Shown here one piece after another: positions 61,403-64,000 of a DNA stretch of 64,000 nucleotides. Location: contig NC_058058.1 in the NCBI RefSeq assembly GCF_020085105.1, positions 4,922,214 to 4,986,213 on the forward strand, read 5' to 3'. The notes under the pieces are model-generated. The model saw only the letters and a list, made by a program, of their open reading frames with translations, was not told the origin of the DNA and searched no databases. The position numbers and the translations under genes were made by a program. Positions within the stretch are counted from its first letter, which is position 1, and each line of letters opens with the position of its first letter. This DNA comes from Siniperca chuatsi (taxonomy: Eukaryota > Chordata > Actinopteri > Centrarchiformes > Sinipercidae).

Positions 61403-63078
61403 TCTTCATCTGTCTGTGTGTTTTATTCTCGTAGATTAAACTGTTTGATGGAGGCTTTTCTTGGCTGAAACACAGTCAGACTCAACAGAAACATTACTGA
61501 GACTGAGACTACTGGGCGCTGCTGTACTACACTGATACAGTGTTTCTGTCCATCCCATAATAACCAGCAGAGATTATTAACTCTTTATCTCCACTAGATT
61601 AGATCAGAAGAACTCGACTGAACTGCCCACAGCGAGTTGGTCCATAATAACTCTCCTGTAGGAGCCTGTTCATCACAACAGCTTCACAACACACAGCTGA
61701 CAGAGGAACAGTACTGCCTGGTTTCCTAAACTACGGAGCAGGACTGTAAACGGGACGCAGGCTGCTTCTGCTGGGTCCCCATATGAGAGGAGCAGCAGCA
61801 TGTTTTAATAAAGCTGGCTGACAGGACGACGTGGTAAATGTCTCATTCAGATCAGAGGTTTAAAACGTTTAACAGCACGACTCGACTACTGATACACAGT
61901 GTGTCCATCCCATAATATATACTGCCAAATATGTTCTAGTTCCAGTTTCTCAAATATGAGAATTTGCAGCTTTTCTCTGTTTTCTATCAGTTTATATTAA
62001 AAACTGTTCAGAGTTGGTCGGACGTCTTTCACTATTTTCTGACATTTTAAAATAAGTAAATGGTTAATCGATGAATCATAAAAGAATTGATAATGAAAAG
62101 AGTGATTGGTTTCAGCTGTAAATATATAGTAGAACTGCAGATTAGATTAGATTAATTCTACTGTGCTGACCACAGTGTGTTGGTCCGTCCCAGCAGCAGC
62201 ATCAAGCCAACATCTGCAGGTGGAGACAGCTGTTGGTTGTACTGAATGATTGACTGATGGATGGACCAATCAGGACACACAGACTGCCTCCCAGTCTCCA
62301 TAATGGTCCTGCTGGTCTCTGCCTGATTCTGACCAGTTGTAGTAACACACTGCTGAACAGGACACACTGTCCCGGCTGAGCAGGTGGAGTCTAGTGACTA
62401 CTCCTGGATTGAAGCTGTCCTTCAGTGGAAGCTTGTAGAGCAGCCTCAGGACAGGCTGCTCTGTAGTTTCTCACAGGAAGAGGATGCTGTTGGTCTGATC
62501 CACTGGCTGTAGGGTCTCAGTGGGTGCAAAGTTCAGTCCAGGATCAGGTTTGATCTGCGTCTGCTAGTCGGGACTCCACCTCAGTGTGTGTGTCTGTTCC
62601 TGCAGCTCACATGAAGCCACACCACCTTCAACAGTGGAGATAAACTGTTGGTCTCAGTGGAGTCAGTGTGTCTCTGTGGTAAAACAGAGGAGATGAACTC
62701 TGTTTCCCAGCAGCCTCTCTGCCTCTCTGTAAGACATCGACGCTGTCCAGATGATGATTGGCTGTGAGTGGCTGCCATCCAGCCAATAACAGCAGGAGGT
62801 GTAGATCCTCTGTTTTGGTGTCAGTGTGTCTCTGTGGTGAAGATGTGATATCTACTGATGATGATGATGATGATGGCTGGACTGTGACCTCACTCTGGTT
62901 TACTGCTCTCTCTCTCTCTCTGTGTCTGTTGCATGCTGGGAGTTGGTGAGAGTGGTGGTGGTGGTGAGAGTTTCTAAATCTAGTTTTTTTTCTTTTCTTT
63001 GTTTCTTTTCTATATAGAAAATACATGATTTAGAAAGGAAACTGTAAAATAGTTGAATACTGGTGAGTGTTTGGCAGA
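61276..63078 (+). other. Start of intron 2 of class I gene 3
   Basis: A (CA)n run lies at 61350-61400. The rest has no recognised exon; a search by eye for the alpha-2 motif CEWDDETG found nothing. The last part before 63079 is probably the 5' UTR of the LINE that follows. Confidence 0.5.
61350..61400. repeat. (CA)n microsatellite
   Basis: About 25 CA units, 75 nt after the alpha-1 exon of gene 3. Confidence 0.95.
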
Positions 63079-64000
63079 ATGGCGTCTCTTGATGAGACGC
63101 CGCCATTATCACTCCGTAATGGTTTCAGGTGCGTTCCTGAGGATAATTCTACTGTGGAGGATGTTTTAATTGTAGTTGGTGATCAGATTGGTCATGAGAA
63201 TATTGTATCGGCATCATGTATGAATCAGGCTGTTGTTGTTTTCTTGAAGGAACAAAATCTAGTTAATCGTTTAATAGTAACTGGTCTTACTGTTAATGAG
63301 GCGTTCGTGCAACTGTCTCCGCTGTATACTGTGACAACAAAGGTCACAGTTTCAAATATCCCGCCTTTCATATCTAATGATGTTTTGCAACGTGAGTTAG
63401 TGCGTTTTGGAAAAGTTGTTAGTCCCTTTCAAACTGTTACGCTTGGATGTAAACATCCGGCTCTGAAGCACGTTGCGTCTTTCAGACGGTACGTCTACAT
63501 GGTGCTAGAATCACCTGAGAAAACACTGGATATCAATTTCCGTGTGAAACATGAGGGAAGGTTGTATACGGTGTATGCAACTACTGGTAGCATAAGATGT
63601 TTCGAGTGTGGAGAAATCGGACACAAACACCTTACGTGTCCACACAAGAACACAGGTGAGGAGAGCGCGGCTGGATCAGAGAATGGGGTCGCAAATAATA
63701 ACGGTGATCTGGTTGCGGCGTCCAAAGACGAGGTTGTTCCACCTGTTGAGGTGAGTGCTGTTAATTCAGATGATGCATTGCTGGTTGTTGACACTGAAAA
63801 GGACGGTGATGTAGTTAATGTAGGCCCAAAGAATTGCGTAATGGATTTAATTCCCGATGTTACTGATGAAGTAGCTAGTACTAGTGGTACTAAACAGCTG
63901 GAAATTGCAAATGACGGAATTGAAAAAAAATCGTATTTAGGCGTCTTGAATGATGAGGATGTGGAGGACGAGCAATCGGATGATACAGAGTCACAAGTTT
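63079..64000 (+). mobile_element. LINE ORF1 protein with CCHC zinc knuckle, open to the window end
   Basis: From the ATG at 63079 the frame stays open for 307 codons to the last base. The first 150 residues hold an RNA-binding-type region (VTVSNIPPFISNDVLQRELV). A conserved stretch RRYVYMVLESPEK and then YATTGSIRCFECGEIGHKHL follows, giving a CX2CX4HX4C zinc knuckle (C, C, H, C) near residues 177-190. After it comes an acidic, low-complexity tail. This matches ORF1 (Gag-like) proteins of L1/Tx1-type LINEs in fish. No stop or frameshift interrupts it, so the element could be young; ORF2 would lie beyond the window. It sits inside the expected intron 2 of class I gene 3, in sense direction. Confidence 0.82.

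Noticed and set aside
62758..63026. Short frames around GAT repeats before the LINE ORF1
   Set aside because: Low-complexity content; region more likely LINE 5' UTR and intron sequence.
1..64000. CRISPR array, bacterial operon or phage system
   Set aside because: No spacer-repeat array, no Shine-Dalgarno-led gene strings; introns and fish repeats throughout show eukaryotic DNA.

Overview
This window is vertebrate nuclear DNA, almost certainly from a teleost fish. It has split genes with GT-AG introns, teleost U-lineage MHC class I exons, CA and CT microsatellites, and many fish-type transposable elements (L1-like, L2-like and DIRS retroelements, hAT, Tc1/mariner and Harbinger-like DNA elements, tRNA-headed SINEs). 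There are no bacterial features and no CRISPR array.

Layout. (1) 126-10091, + strand: complete MHC class I gene 1 (8 coding exons, 361 aa). (2) 10092-26353: repeat-rich intergenic DNA with two broken class I pieces, a lone leader exon at 14998-15046 and an intron-1/alpha-1 fragment at 21579-21911. It also holds reverse-transcriptase fragments and several DNA transposons. (3) 26354-37060 (non-coding first exon near 38049-38140), - strand: one intact 17-coding-exon gene for an 806-residue secreted protein with VWD, C8, EGF-like and zona pellucida (ZP) domains. All introns are canonical and all phases agree. (4) 38.9-44.2 kb: a second copy of many repeats from 20-24.5 kb, then an L2-like fragment, a hAT-like MITE and a DIRS recombinase fragment. 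(5) 44483-53270, + strand: MHC class I gene 2. (6) 54.9-57.1 kb, - strand: a 5'-truncated L1-like LINE. (7) 58395 onward, + strand: the leader and alpha-1 exons of MHC class I gene 3, with an interferon-response element upstream; its other exons lie beyond the window. (8) 63079-64000, + strand: an open LINE ORF1 with a CCHC zinc knuckle that runs off the end.

How the genes relate. Genes 1 and 2 are close paralogues; even parts of introns 2 and 3 align. Both look non-classical. They have lost the second cysteine of the alpha-2 disulfide and several peptide-terminus anchor residues, and both carry an extra cysteine pair in alpha-1. Gene 3 has the alpha-1 anchors of a classical presenting molecule and an ISRE. 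The ZP-domain gene is structurally unrelated; related repeat arrays lie on both sides of it, which suggests local duplication and rearrangement of this class I cluster. All domain and repeat names come from recognition by eye; no database search was run.
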